Of a DNA stretch of 64,000 bases, positions 51,581-61,543 are shown in pieces; position 1 is the stretch's first letter, and the number at the start of each line of letters is the position of its first letter. The stretch lies in assembly GCF_052118845.1 (NCBI RefSeq), contig NZ_JBQKGJ010000002.1:150208-214207 (forward strand), in the 5' to 3' direction. This stretch comes from Bilifractor sp002394235 (GTDB lineage Bacteria > Bacillota > Clostridia > Lachnospirales > Lachnospiraceae). Position numbers and translations under genes: made by a program. The notes under the pieces are model-generated. The model made no database searches and had not been told where the DNA came from. It saw only the letters and a program-made list of their open reading frames with translations.

Positions 51581-52921
51581 TTAAACCAGTCTTGCTACAA
51601 AACCATCTTTTTTCAAGTATGGTCTCCATTCCGGAACGCTATCCCCGTTCGGATCACCTGTCTTCATGAAGTTTGTCCAATACGTAACACATTCCTCTGA
51701 CAGATCATCATCGTCCTGCCTCATCGGTCTCCAGCTCCTATGGAGTGTGCCCATTGTATACCAAAGTTCCAGAGTATGCCATGCCGGCTTCCCGTCCCCC
51801 GGGAGCGTGTGATCGAACCAGTAGACATATGCGGGGGGATTGCCTGTTTCTTCCTGCCTGGATGCCCATGCCTTGCATTCATCCAGCATTAGACCCGGAA
51901 CTCTTCTGCACCGGTCCTTTTCATGCGTGCCGAGATCCTCTGTCACACAGCCGACCATATACGGAATTTTCGCCATCGTCCCCTCTTCATAGATTTCGCG
52001 GACATTCTTTTTTAATATTACCCCATCTACATAAGGCACAATTCGAAGGGCACCGTCAAAACCATATTTCTTAAAACATTCTGCGTCAAAAGCATTCTTT
52101 GCCGCCAGGAGTTGAGCTGCATCCATGCCCCGCAGTTCTTCCAGACTTGCTGCACCCGTATTTGCAACAACCGCTTTTCCGTACTCCTCTCCTTCTTCCA
52201 GAGAAGGTGCCTGAAGCATCGGATTTTTGCAGCTTACGCCACTCTGCAGAATAGCCTTGGCAATCCTGCCTTCCGTCAGCGGACTTGATACCAGCACCTG
52301 TGTACTCATGCATCCTGCGCTCTGTCCATAAACTGTGATATTCGCCGGATCTCCGCCAAACGCTTCGATGTTATCATAAATCCAATCGAGCGCCATGATC
52401 TGATCCATAATTCCGTAATTTCCACTTATCCCCTTCTCACTCTCTGCCGTAAGCCACGGATGCGCAAGGAATCCAAAAACGCCAAGCCGATAGGCGATTG
52501 ATACAAAGATGACTCCGTGCCGATTAATCGCCTGCCCGTCAAATTCCATCTCTGAACTGTAGCCGCCGCCGAAACCACCGCCGTGAATATAAAATGCAAC
52601 CGGAAGTTTATCCGAAGGACTTGCCGTCTCCGGAACCCAGATATTCAGGTACAGGCAGTCCTCACTCATTTCACGAATGTAGGCGGTATCCGCATAAAAC
52701 TCCTTGTGATAGGGATTCGGCTCCTGCGCCAGCGTCTGCGGACAGATCCGCGCGAAATGATCTGCCTGATAAACTCCCTCCCACGGCTCCACCGGTACCG
52801 GTGCCTTCCAGCGAAGATCTCCTACCGGCGGCTTTGCAAAAGGAATGCCTTTAAAAATTACAGAAACACCCTCTTTCACTCCCTGAACCTGTCCGCATTT
52901 TGTCGTTACCTTCACATTCAT
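51581..52921 (-). CDS. Carboxylesterase, type B family
   Basis: The 446-residue protein is a para-nitrobenzyl-esterase-like alpha/beta hydrolase. The oxyanion-hole motif is YIHGGGFGGGYSSE and the nucleophile Ser lies in ITVYGQSAGCM; EDCLYLNIWVPE is a family landmark. It is cytoplasmic. The ATG at 52921 has AGGAGG 6 nt upstream. It follows the GPH symporter gene and could deacylate imported compounds. Confidence 0.92.
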   Translation of the reverse strand: MNVKVTTKCGQVQGVKEGVSVIFKGIPFAKPPVGDLRWKAPVPVEPWEGVYQADHFARICPQTLAQEPNPYHKEFYADTAYIREMSEDCLYLNIWVPETASPSDKLPVAFYIHGGGFGGGYSSEMEFDGQAINRHGVIFVSIAYRLGVFGFLAHPWLTAESEKGISGNYGIMDQIMALDWIYDNIEAFGGDPANITVYGQSAGCMSTQVLVSSPLTEGRIAKAILQSGVSCKNPMLQAPSLEEGEEYGKAVVANTGAASLEELRGMDAAQLLAAKNAFDAECFKKYGFDGALRIVPYVDGVILKKNVREIYEEGTMAKIPYMVGCVTEDLGTHEKDRCRRVPGLMLDECKAWASRQEETGNPPAYVYWFDHTLPGDGKPAWHTLELWYTMGTLHRSWRPMRQDDDDLSEECVTYWTNFMKTGDPNGDSVPEWRPYLKKDGFVARLV

Positions 52922-53035
52922 ATGTTTCCTCCTTCTACAACACCTCATTAACGACTCCGGGATCTATATTCGCTGTGCACCAGCTTTGCTCTTTCTGTTC
53001 CTTCATCGCCACAGATGTTCACGTTCTCAACAAGC

Positions 53036-54397
53036 TTATTCGCTAAGGCTGTTCCTTTTCTCAAGCTCACTGCGAACCCCTGCCATTTTCTCCTCTGTCA
53101 GGTTATACAGCAGAATCGGTATCACCGATACAAAAGAGAGAATCATTGGAATCAGATTCGTTCCGAGGTTGATTCCGGACACTATATGCGGAGTGATTTC
53201 AACACCCTGCCTGTATCCATAGGCTCCAAGAAGCGCCAGGCCGATCGCGGATCCGATTCCTCCACCGACTTTGTTCATCAATCCGTTTACAGCAAAAGCA
53301 AGTCCGTCTGTACGTACTCCCGTTTTCAGATCATATTCATCGATAGCATCCACAATCATTCCTCCTGTACCAGGCATTCCAATGCTGTAGGCGCCGTAAA
53401 TCACACTGGATACGATCATCCACGGAATATTCGTATATGGGCCAAAGAACATCATCGCCAGGCCGACTCCACCCAGAACGGCACCCAGAATAAGAATCGC
53501 TTTTCTTCCGAATTTCTTCATCACAGCCGGTGCCAGAATCATGCATCCGATTCCAGACACACTCGGAATAGTCATCAAAATTCCGATCAGCATCGGATTG
53601 CCAACGCAATACATATAGAAATAAAACATCACTCCTACGCGTCCCATAACCGCAGTCATCTGAAGAAGTGTAAAAATGAAGAGCTTCATCAGATTTCGAT
53701 TCACAAATATTGCCTTAAAAGACTCTCTGAGCGGAATCTTCGTTGTCCTCTCCGCATCTTCTGTGTCCTCAACGTTCTCTTTGCAGAAGTGCGTTGCAAG
53801 AATCGTGAGAAATGCCGCAACGACGGAATACAGAATTGCGACTTTCTGATATCCCTTTGCCTGATCTCCATGCCCCAGAACCATAATGATCGGAAGTGTA
53901 ATGTTCATCAAAAGCATAGAACCCACTGCACCACCTGTGAGCGAGGACGCAAAAAGAGAATTGATTTTTTCCGGATTTCGCGTCATACGGGAAGGAAGTG
54001 CGTTAAAAGGTACATTCTCAACCGTATACGACATTCCAAGACCAATATATGTCACATACGCCCAAACAAGCTTGCCCGGCGTTGAAAATCCCGGAACTGA
54101 AAATGTCAGAACAGTGAATACTATCAACACCAGCGCGCCAACGACAATATACGGACGAAATTTCCCGTACTTCGTATTCGTCTTCTGCATGATCGCACCC
54201 ATCATCGGATCATTAATGCCGTCCCAAACCTTCGCCACCAGCATCAGCAGTGACACAGCAGCCGGTGCAAGCCCTACAACATCTGTGTAGAATACTGCCA
54301 GGTATGTGCTGACCATCGTCCATGACAGCTGCGCCGCAAAATTACCCATACCGTACATACCGACCTGAAGCGCACCCACTTCTTTTTTCTTTCCCAT
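53036..54397 (-). CDS. GPH-family glycoside:cation symporter
   Basis: The 453-residue membrane protein has about 12 helices and the GPH (MelB/YicJ-like) signature NDPMMGAIMQKTNTKYGKFR and PFNALPSRMTRNPEKIN. The ATG at 54397 has AGGAGG 5 nt upstream. Such carriers import glycosides, pentosides or hexuronides with Na+ or H+. It is the first gene of a two-gene operon with the carboxylesterase and probably brings in an acylated glycoside. Confidence 0.92.
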   Translation of the reverse strand: MGKKKEVGALQVGMYGMGNFAAQLSWTMVSTYLAVFYTDVVGLAPAAVSLLMLVAKVWDGINDPMMGAIMQKTNTKYGKFRPYIVVGALVLIVFTVLTFSVPGFSTPGKLVWAYVTYIGLGMSYTVENVPFNALPSRMTRNPEKINSLFASSLTGGAVGSMLLMNITLPIIMVLGHGDQAKGYQKVAILYSVVAAFLTILATHFCKENVEDTEDAERTTKIPLRESFKAIFVNRNLMKLFIFTLLQMTAVMGRVGVMFYFYMYCVGNPMLIGILMTIPSVSGIGCMILAPAVMKKFGRKAILILGAVLGGVGLAMMFFGPYTNIPWMIVSSVIYGAYSIGMPGTGGMIVDAIDEYDLKTGVRTDGLAFAVNGLMNKVGGGIGSAIGLALLGAYGYRQGVEITPHIVSGINLGTNLIPMILSFVSVIPILLYNLTEEKMAGVRSELEKRNSLSE

Positions 54398-54662
54398 AAA
54401 AACCTCCTTCATGCGGGTATTTCCCCTCCCGTTGTTTATGAGGCAAGTGTACCAGAGGAACGCTTGATTCACTAATCGATGGGCATGGAAATTTGCATTA
54501 TTTGCAGCAATTTATTGCATTCAATTCCGGTTGTGCGCAAAAAATATTCTCTGCTTGTCTTTTTTGTCATATGCTTTTATGGAAACACTACTGTGGTGCA
54601 GCTCGCGATGCCATTGTTTTGCATAATTTCATTTCAATACACCACAAAAACGCCTTGGAATC

Positions 54663-54875
54663 GTAAAAATTTTCGTAGATGTCAGTATGATAGCGTCCGC
54701 GGTTATTCTTTCCCTTGTCCTCTTCCGCGGTGTCAACAGCGTACGGGAGGGAACGGTGATCTCTGCCATCATCGTCGGCTATATTGCCCGTCAGTTCTGC
54801 AGACTTCTTAATCCGATCATGGATAAATGGTTCTATTCTATCTCCGTCTCTGTCGAGGCCGATTCCGAAAAATGA
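54663..54875 (+). pseudogene. C-terminal remnant of a YczE/DUF6198-like membrane protein
   Basis: The frame reads VKIFVDVSMIASAVILSLVL and VREGTVISAIIVGYIARQF, which looks like the last part of a YczE-type membrane protein. No start with a ribosome site is found upstream, and the first 120-150 residues of the family are absent. The remaining sequence from 54398 to 55155 shows no other gene. Confidence 0.6.
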
Positions 54876-54932
54876 CGAATTCAAGCATAAAAATACTCCA
54901 TTTTTCCCTCCCCTAAATGAAATAGCAAACAT

Positions 54933-54999
54933 AAAGAGACCTTCGCATAAGCCATTCTCATACCACAGGCTATCGCGACCGTCTCTTTTTTGTTTTTTT
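54933..54999 (+). terminator. Terminator before the MATE gene
   Basis: AAAGAGAC and GTCTCTTT enclose a long loop and are followed by TTTTGTTTTTTT. It probably ended the transcript of the degraded membrane-protein gene. Confidence 0.7.
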
Positions 55000-55155
55000 A
55001 CTGCGTGCAGCCAGAATGACATGAGATGTATACCAAAAATCTTCATTCTGTGTTAGTATAAGAAGGCTGATCGACTGCCCGTACCAATATCTATAAGAAA
55101 GGCACAAATGGTAATCGATCTGCTCTTCATCAAAACCTCAGGAGATATTTTCGTA

Positions 55156-56544
55156 ATGAAACAATCAACACAAGACCCCCGGTCCGACAACAAAATGGGT
55201 ATCATGCCCATCCGGAAGCTGATCGTCAACATGTCCGTCCCTATGATGATTTCCATGCTGGTACAGGCTCTTTACAACATCGTGGATTCTGTTTTCGTCG
55301 CGCAGATCGGTGAGGATGCGCTGACAGCGGTTACTCTTGCGTTCCCCATGCAGAACCTCATGATCTCGGTAGGCGCCGGCACCGGAGTAGGTATCAACGC
55401 TCTGCTTTCCCGGGCGCTCGGCGCACGGGAGTTTGACAAATCAGATAAGGCAGCGAATAATGGCATCCTTCTGGCCTTCTTCAGCTTTATCGTCTCCGCG
55501 ATTCTCGGTCTGACAATCACCGGGCCCTTTATTCGAAGCCAGACATCCTCGGCAGATATTATTCAGTATGGCAATGCCTACCTCGGCATCGTCATGACTC
55601 TTTCCTTCGGACTTTTCATGCAGGTCACCTTTGAGCGGTTGCTGCAGTCCACCGGAAGAACCATGCTGAGTATGATCTCGCAGCTCACCGGCGCCATCAT
55701 CAATATTTTCCTTGATCCGGTTATGATCTTCGGCCTTCTGGGCTGCCCGAAACTTGGAGTGGCGGGCGCCGCCTATGCAACCGTCATCGGACAGACGATT
55801 GCCTCGGTTCTCGGCTTTGTGATGAATCTGAAATTAAACCGCGATATTCATATCAGCGCCGGAGCCATTCTTCATCCGGATAAAAAAACCATCGGCAGAA
55901 TTTACTTTGTCGGCATACCATCGATCCTGATGATGAGCATCGGATCGGTCATGACCTACCTGATGGATCTGATCCTGATCTCCTTCTCGACAACCGCAAC
56001 CGCCGTCTTCGGAGTGTATTTCAAGCTTCAGAGTTTCTTCTTTATGCCGGTTTTTGGTCTGAACAACGGACTGATCCCGGTTCTGGCCTTCAACTACGGA
56101 GCCGGACACAAACGGAGAATCAACAAGGCTCTCAAATTTGCCATGCTGCTTGCTATCTGTGTGATGCTCTGCGGAACTGCAACTTTCGAGCTGATACCAG
56201 ACAGACTTCTTGATCTGTTCAATGCCTCAGCGGAAATGAAACAGATGGGTGTCGTCGCGCTCCGGACGATAGCCATTCATTTTCCGATTGCAGCCATGGG
56301 CATCATCATGAGCTCCATCTTCCAGGCCTTCTCAAAGAGCTTTTATTCCCTCTTTGTCTCCCTCGGAAGACAGCTTGTCATCCTGATCCCGGCCGCCTGG
56401 CTTCTCTCAATGACCGGAAATGTCAACAACGTCTGGTGGTGTTTCTTCATCGCGGAAATCGCCTCCTTTATTCTGTCGCTGACCTTCTTCCGGAAGGTCT
56501 ACCGAAGCGATGTTTCGCCCCTTCCGGACGACGGTGTAGAGTGA
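55156..56544 (+). CDS. MATE family efflux transporter
   Basis: The 462-residue protein has 12 predicted helices and the MATE pattern MSVPMMISMLVQALYNIVDS near the start. It exports organic cations or drugs with Na+ or H+. The ATG at 55156 is preferred over one 16 codons upstream; AGGAGA lies about 12 nt before it. It is followed by a strong terminator, so it is monocistronic. Confidence 0.94.
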   Translation: MKQSTQDPRSDNKMGIMPIRKLIVNMSVPMMISMLVQALYNIVDSVFVAQIGEDALTAVTLAFPMQNLMISVGAGTGVGINALLSRALGAREFDKSDKAANNGILLAFFSFIVSAILGLTITGPFIRSQTSSADIIQYGNAYLGIVMTLSFGLFMQVTFERLLQSTGRTMLSMISQLTGAIINIFLDPVMIFGLLGCPKLGVAGAAYATVIGQTIASVLGFVMNLKLNRDIHISAGAILHPDKKTIGRIYFVGIPSILMMSIGSVMTYLMDLILISFSTTATAVFGVYFKLQSFFFMPVFGLNNGLIPVLAFNYGAGHKRRINKALKFAMLLAICVMLCGTATFELIPDRLLDLFNASAEMKQMGVVALRTIAIHFPIAAMGIIMSSIFQAFSKSFYSLFVSLGRQLVILIPAAWLLSMTGNVNNVWWCFFIAEIASFILSLTFFRKVYRSDVSPLPDDGVE

Positions 56545-56581
56545 TCGCGAATCAATTTCTGAATGTTTCGCGCACTGCAGG

Positions 56582-56628
56582 AAAACACCCGCAAAGTCTT
56601 GCCTGGCAGGACTTTACGGGTGTTTTTT
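56582..56628 (+). terminator. Terminator of the MATE gene
   Basis: AAAACACCCG-N-AAAGTC pairs with GACTTT-N-CGGGTGTTTT, followed by TT. It lies 38 nt after the stop codon and is almost perfectly symmetrical. Confidence 0.9.
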
Positions 56629-56648
56629 ACATTACTCGGCCTTAGAAG

Positions 56649-56702
56649 TCTGTACGAACGCTTTCAAGTGCACTATGATGATATCTGTACGAACGCTTTC
56701 AA
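56649..56702. repeat. Two direct copies of a 19-bp repeat
   Basis: TCTGTACGAACGCTTTCAA occurs at 56649-56667 and 56684-56702, spaced 35 bp start to start. It lies downstream of the butanol dehydrogenase gene. Two copies without more units do not make a CRISPR array. Confidence 0.8.
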
Positions 56703-56729
56703 TCTCCTCACACCAGCATTTGATATGAA

Positions 56730-57896
56730 TTAAAAGGCAGCCTTGTAAATCTTCACAATATCCTCTTTTGTGAGAGGAACGAAACAGCCCACACTGCCCT
56801 TTGCCGCTTTTTCTGCCATCACTTCGAAATGTTCCTCGCTGTCAATTCCAACGGCGCGCAGGTTCTCCGGAAGTCCCATGGTCTCAAACAGGAACGTTCT
56901 GGTTTTTGCAATCGCCTCCCTCGCAGCTTTCTCATCCTCTGTTTCCGAAATTCCCCACACATTTCTTCCGTACTCTGCAAAATTTGCGGCAGTTGAAGGA
57001 TCTTTCTCAAGGACAAAATCCATCCATGCCGGAGTGAGAATCGCCAGTCCCTGGCCATGTGTGATGTCATAAAATGCGGACAGCTCATGCTCCATCGGAT
57101 GTACGCACCAGGCTGGCTGACTTCCATTCGCAATCAGCCCGTTGATTGCATGACTTGCCGCCCACATCAGATTTGCACGGGCATCATAATTCTCCGGATC
57201 CTCAAGAGCGACCGGGCCATATTTGATCATTGTCTTCAGAAGGCCCTCGGCAAATCTTGCCTGCACATCACAGCCGGGCTCCTTGGTGAAGTAATTCTCA
57301 AAGGTATGGCTCATCATATCCGCCGTACCGGCAGCGGTCTGTTTTCTGGACACCGAAAAGGTATATGTAGGATCCAGGACTGACATGGTTGGCTTCAAAA
57401 CATCCGCGCCGGTTCCCCATTTCTCATTCTTTGTCATGTCTGATATAACCGCAAAACAATCCATCTCGGAGCCGGTGGCCGCTAATGTCAATACGGAGAA
57501 AATCGGAAGAGCCTTTTTGATTTTAGAAGGATCCAGCACAAGATCCCAGGCATCCCCGTCGTACATCGCGCCGGCAGCCACAACCTTTGCACAGTCGATC
57601 GCACTGCCTCCTCCGATTGCCAGAACCATATTCAGCTTCTGCTCTTTACACAGCTCAACGCCCCTTCGAACCGTCTCTATTCTGGGATTCGGCTCTACAC
57701 CGGACAGCTCCGTGACCGTTACCCCGGCATCTCCGAGGATTTTCAATGCTGTATCATAGATACCATTTCGCTTGATGCTCCCTCCACCATAGACAAGGAG
57801 TACTTTGGAGCCAAAATCAGCAAGCTCTGACAGATGTGAGATCTGCCCTTTACCAAAATAAATCGTTGTAGGAACACTAAATCTGAAATTATACAT
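56730..57896 (-). CDS. Iron-containing alcohol dehydrogenase (butanol dehydrogenase-like)
   Basis: The 388-residue protein is a complete group III Fe-ADH. It has the cofactor motif GGGSAIDCAK, LAATGSEM, and metal-site residues in TADMMSHTFENYF, HPMEHELSAFYDITHG and HGQGLA. It is closest in outline to BdhA/YqhD-type NADPH-dependent butanol or aldehyde reductases. A CsoR/FrmR-like palindrome lies just upstream (57922-57938). It appears monocistronic. Confidence 0.94.
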   Translation of the reverse strand: MYNFRFSVPTTIYFGKGQISHLSELADFGSKVLLVYGGGSIKRNGIYDTALKILGDAGVTVTELSGVEPNPRIETVRRGVELCKEQKLNMVLAIGGGSAIDCAKVVAAGAMYDGDAWDLVLDPSKIKKALPIFSVLTLAATGSEMDCFAVISDMTKNEKWGTGADVLKPTMSVLDPTYTFSVSRKQTAAGTADMMSHTFENYFTKEPGCDVQARFAEGLLKTMIKYGPVALEDPENYDARANLMWAASHAINGLIANGSQPAWCVHPMEHELSAFYDITHGQGLAILTPAWMDFVLEKDPSTAANFAEYGRNVWGISETEDEKAAREAIAKTRTFLFETMGLPENLRAVGIDSEEHFEVMAEKAAKGSVGCFVPLTKEDIVKIYKAAF

Positions 57897-57921
57897 GTAT
57901 TACCTCCTGTCAAACGAGTCA

Positions 57922-57938
57922 ATACCCCCTATGGGTAT
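57922..57938. promoter_or_regulatory. CsoR/FrmR-like operator upstream of the alcohol dehydrogenase
   Basis: ATACCC-CCTAT-GGGTAT is a palindrome with a C/G run, the form of operators of the CsoR/RcnR/FrmR/CstR (DUF156) family. It starts 26 bp before the start codon of the dehydrogenase gene, overlapping the probable promoter. No DUF156 gene is in the window. The match is by resemblance only. Confidence 0.55.
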
Positions 57939-58099
57939 AATAAATATACGCCAGACATTCCTGCCTGTCAATGTTTACTTCCCCGAAAATAATCTGCCGG
58001 AAGATCCCTGAAGCACAATCAGGCATTACAAAATCCCTTCCATTGAACCTCCGGTCAATAGAAGGGGTAATTTCCGCGGGCGCCGGCCGCCGGCTGCGC

Positions 58100-61000
58100 T
58101 CATGCCTCCGGCTTATATACGCTCAATCCTGCCCACATATGATTCAGATTCTTCGCATATTTTTCCTGGCTCGCATTGGTCTGATTCATCACGGACACCC
58201 TTATTACAGCAGTCAGCGCACACTGCCACTGACCGACCTTTCTCAGCCTTGAAATCTTTTCTTCAAATCTTTCCTGTGCTGCCTTTAATTTCTTCGAATC
58301 CTCATCCTGAACCAGAATGGTGAAGTAACTCCCGGTCAGTCTCCCGATGGTGCTTTCTCTACCGAACACCTTTCGCAATAGCTCTCCGACACTGCGGAGC
58401 AGCGTGTGTCCCGCCTCTTCTCCATATCTTCTGGCGAAATCCTCATATTCCGGAATATAGATCTGTACCAGTGAAAACACTTTGTTATCCGTCCACAGCG
58501 CCTCCAGATAGTCTCTGAAGCTCCCGGATAGTCCTGTCGCATTCAGGAGATCCGTCACCGCATCGATCGATTCCGATTGATACCGATCGTCCAGAAGCTG
58601 ATACAGATTCTCTGCGTCGAAAAAATTCCCCATCAGGCCGATGATCTTCCCGTCTCTGTAAATTGGAATCTTATTGGCCAGAATCGTACGCTGTTTCCCC
58701 CGGACGATACACTTTCCCTTTGCGAGACTTACTCTTTCACCATTCGCCAGAACATCGAGCTCATCGTTCTTAAAGGGCTCTGTCTCAACATGCCAGTGCA
58801 TCTCCTCATCTGTTTTCCCGATAATGTCTTTCTCGGATTCAAAACCATAAAAATCCAGAAAGCTCCGGCTTGCGCCCACAAATCTCCGGTTCACATCCTT
58901 CCAGAAATACATCGCATCTGAATAGTTCTCCAGATTCCTCCAGAGCAGAGCCGGCGTGATACTCCTCTCATCCGTCTCCTGATAAGTCCCGGGCTCTCCA
59001 CTCTGGTCCGGGTCACCCAGAAGAAGTCCGCGGACCTCCGAATTGAAGTCTACAGGAATAGTTACCAGAAGGACCTGGTAGAAATCCGTTGCCGGTATAG
59101 ATATGCACATGTGCAGCATCCAGTGATATTCGCCGTCCGGCATTTTGCTTCGGAAAAAGCCCTTCAGATCCTGTCCTTTCTTCTCCATCATCCTTGTTCT
59201 TAATGTCTTCAGATTGAAGAAAGCATGGAATCGCTTCTGATCCGGCGGATAGATAAACTTCTCTGTATAAATCTTCTCTGCCCGCATCAAATCAATGCTT
59301 TCGCCTCCGATTCCGATCGGCTGGGCAGAATTTACGGACTTGAGCCCGTACATGGTATTGTCCATAAGATTACAAACCGCAATATCACCGCACAGATAAT
59401 AGATGCTCTGTATGTAATATGCTCTGTGCTGATCCTTTGATGTCGTATTCAGCCGGATGTACCGGATATTCATGGCATAGATATAAGACTTCTCATTATG
59501 CGTAATGACGTTCCCGGTCAGCTCCATATAATGATCACCGGACGGATAGGTGATCACCTGCGGTCCCTTAAGCTTCCGCAGCTGCTCATTGGCATACCGC
59601 CGGTGGAAGACATGCATCGGATTGTTGTCTGTGTTAATTTCCGTAATCCATGAATCAATGTCATTGATGCCGTCACGGCTAAGCACATCCTTGTACGCCT
59701 CATTGGCAAAAAGCAGCCGCATGGTTTTGCCGTCATCCTCAATGACACACAGAGGCTCATCCGTCTGATAATCAATCCTGCTTAAAGCATCGTAATAGTT
59801 CTTCCACCGGAGCCGTTCTTCCCCGATTTTTCTATCCCGGCAGTGCTGCGAGAAAGATGCCCTGTCCATTGGCTTTCCGAAATAGTATCCCTGTACCTTC
59901 TCGCATCCGATCTGCTTCAGGAATTCGTACTGCTCACAGGTCTCAACGCCCTCGGCAAGCGTCTGGATTCCAATTTTCTTCGCCATATCCACAACAGACG
60001 TGATGATGTTTCTTGCTTTTTCCGTCGAGGTACTCAGAAAGCTCATATCGATCTTCAGCTCATCAAAATTCAGGTCCTTCAGAGAGCCCAGAGAAGAATA
60101 AGCGGTGCCGAAATCGTCCATCCAGACCTGAAATCCCAGCTCATGGAAACGGCTGATATACTGACTCAGCCTCTCCGGATGGCGGATGAATGCGCTCTCT
60201 GTGATCTCAAGATTAATGAGCTCACGCGGAATCTTATATTCTTTCGCCAGGCCTTCTATTCTGTCGACCAGATCCGGCTTACGGAAATCCTTGCGGGAAA
60301 GATTCACCGATACCGGCACGATATTCATGCCTGCCTTGATCCGTTCCCGGCCGTCACGGCAGACCTGTTCGAACATAAAGAGATCGAGATCAGTAATTCT
60401 GCCCTCATCCTCCAGAGCCGGTATAAACTCTCCAGGAGAGATCATCCCGTATACCGGATCCTTCCACCTGCACAGCGCCTCTGCTCCGCAGAGCTTTCCC
60501 GTGATAGTACGCATCACCGGCTGGTAATAGACCTGAATCCAGCCCTCAGCCATTGCCCTCTGATAGTTCTGCAGCAGATACTGCTTCCGCTCTGCCTTGA
60601 CCAGCATCTCCTGATCGAAATACGCGTAGGAAGAGTGCAACGGATTGTTCAGCGAATCGCACGCAAGCTTCGCGCGGTCAATTGCGGATGTCAGGCTGAC
60701 CTCATCACTATCGATCACATAAACGCCAACAGCAATCGGACGGGAATTTCCCCTATTCAATTTTGCAACATTTTCAAACACACTGCGGATATTCTGTTCC
60801 AACTTATCCGTCGACGCGCATGCTACAAAGTGATCACTGTTAAATCTTGCCGTATTCCTGACTCCGAACCGGCCGCGAATCAGCCAGCCCAGTCCACGGA
60901 TCAGGGCATCGCCCGTCTCAAATCCGTTCAACGTCTCATATTCACGGAATCCGCTGTAGTCCATCCATAAAATCGCAGGAATCCTGTGTTCTCTCCTTAT

Positions 61001-61543
61001 CTCGAGGATTCTCGCGGGAATGGTCTGCAGAAACCGGCTGACCGTCGGAAGTCCCGTCAGATCATCAAACTGATTGCGATGCAGGTCATTGTCAAGTGAA
61101 ATTGTCCGCGAAAATGACTCTGATAACTGCAGTTCCTCCTGCCCTCCGTTCAGAATCCGGCTTTCATCTGTATATGAAAAATACGAAAATCTCACACCCT
61201 CTTTCCACACATGTCTCCCGACTGCATGAATGATATGATAATCCGGCTGATATTTATTCCGGTTGCGGTAAATAACATCATATTCCGTATCATCCCGCTC
61301 GAACCCGTATCCTTTTTCCGCAATTCTGGCGGCATCACCCGGGTGTATATCATGGTACAGGTCTCTCCGCAGCGCTTCCATCGCCTGTTCTCCCGAATCA
61401 TACCCGAACAGTTTCAGAAATTGTCCTGAGAGAAATACCGGCATCATCTTCCCATCGACAGATTGAAATACACCCACCGCATTCGGAAGATTCTCAAGAA
61501 TCTGCTGTTCTTCAGATGTTAATTTATATACGGCAACGCTCAT
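58100..61543 (-). CDS. PAS/GGDEF/EAL signalling protein, probable c-di-GMP phosphodiesterase
   Basis: The 1147-residue protein starts with a PAS-like domain, then a GGDEF domain with a broken motif (ARFNSDHFVA), then an EAL domain with AEALCRW, VSVNLSRKDF, LEITESAF, DDFGTAYSSLG and TLAEGVET, which keeps its metal and catalytic residues. Two further PAS-like regions and a second, degenerate GGDEF (GRLTGSYFTIL) follow. It should hydrolyse c-di-GMP and not make it. The ATG at 61543 has GGAGG 7 nt upstream. No membrane helix is obvious, so it is cytoplasmic. Confidence 0.92.
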   Translation of the reverse strand: MSVAVYKLTSEEQQILENLPNAVGVFQSVDGKMMPVFLSGQFLKLFGYDSGEQAMEALRRDLYHDIHPGDAARIAEKGYGFERDDTEYDVIYRNRNKYQPDYHIIHAVGRHVWKEGVRFSYFSYTDESRILNGGQEELQLSESFSRTISLDNDLHRNQFDDLTGLPTVSRFLQTIPARILEIRREHRIPAILWMDYSGFREYETLNGFETGDALIRGLGWLIRGRFGVRNTARFNSDHFVACASTDKLEQNIRSVFENVAKLNRGNSRPIAVGVYVIDSDEVSLTSAIDRAKLACDSLNNPLHSSYAYFDQEMLVKAERKQYLLQNYQRAMAEGWIQVYYQPVMRTITGKLCGAEALCRWKDPVYGMISPGEFIPALEDEGRITDLDLFMFEQVCRDGRERIKAGMNIVPVSVNLSRKDFRKPDLVDRIEGLAKEYKIPRELINLEITESAFIRHPERLSQYISRFHELGFQVWMDDFGTAYSSLGSLKDLNFDELKIDMSFLSTSTEKARNIITSVVDMAKKIGIQTLAEGVETCEQYEFLKQIGCEKVQGYYFGKPMDRASFSQHCRDRKIGEERLRWKNYYDALSRIDYQTDEPLCVIEDDGKTMRLLFANEAYKDVLSRDGINDIDSWITEINTDNNPMHVFHRRYANEQLRKLKGPQVITYPSGDHYMELTGNVITHNEKSYIYAMNIRYIRLNTTSKDQHRAYYIQSIYYLCGDIAVCNLMDNTMYGLKSVNSAQPIGIGGESIDLMRAEKIYTEKFIYPPDQKRFHAFFNLKTLRTRMMEKKGQDLKGFFRSKMPDGEYHWMLHMCISIPATDFYQVLLVTIPVDFNSEVRGLLLGDPDQSGEPGTYQETDERSITPALLWRNLENYSDAMYFWKDVNRRFVGASRSFLDFYGFESEKDIIGKTDEEMHWHVETEPFKNDELDVLANGERVSLAKGKCIVRGKQRTILANKIPIYRDGKIIGLMGNFFDAENLYQLLDDRYQSESIDAVTDLLNATGLSGSFRDYLEALWTDNKVFSLVQIYIPEYEDFARRYGEEAGHTLLRSVGELLRKVFGRESTIGRLTGSYFTILVQDEDSKKLKAAQERFEEKISRLRKVGQWQCALTAVIRVSVMNQTNASQEKYAKNLNHMWAGLSVYKPEA

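Noticed and set aside
53015..54085. Plus-strand frame opposite the GPH symporter
   Set aside because: Its composition (rich in Ser, His and Arg) is typical for antisense of a membrane-protein gene, and it has no start signals.
56649..56702. CRISPR array
   Set aside because: Only two 19-bp repeats with one spacer of 16 bp are present and there are no cas genes nearby.
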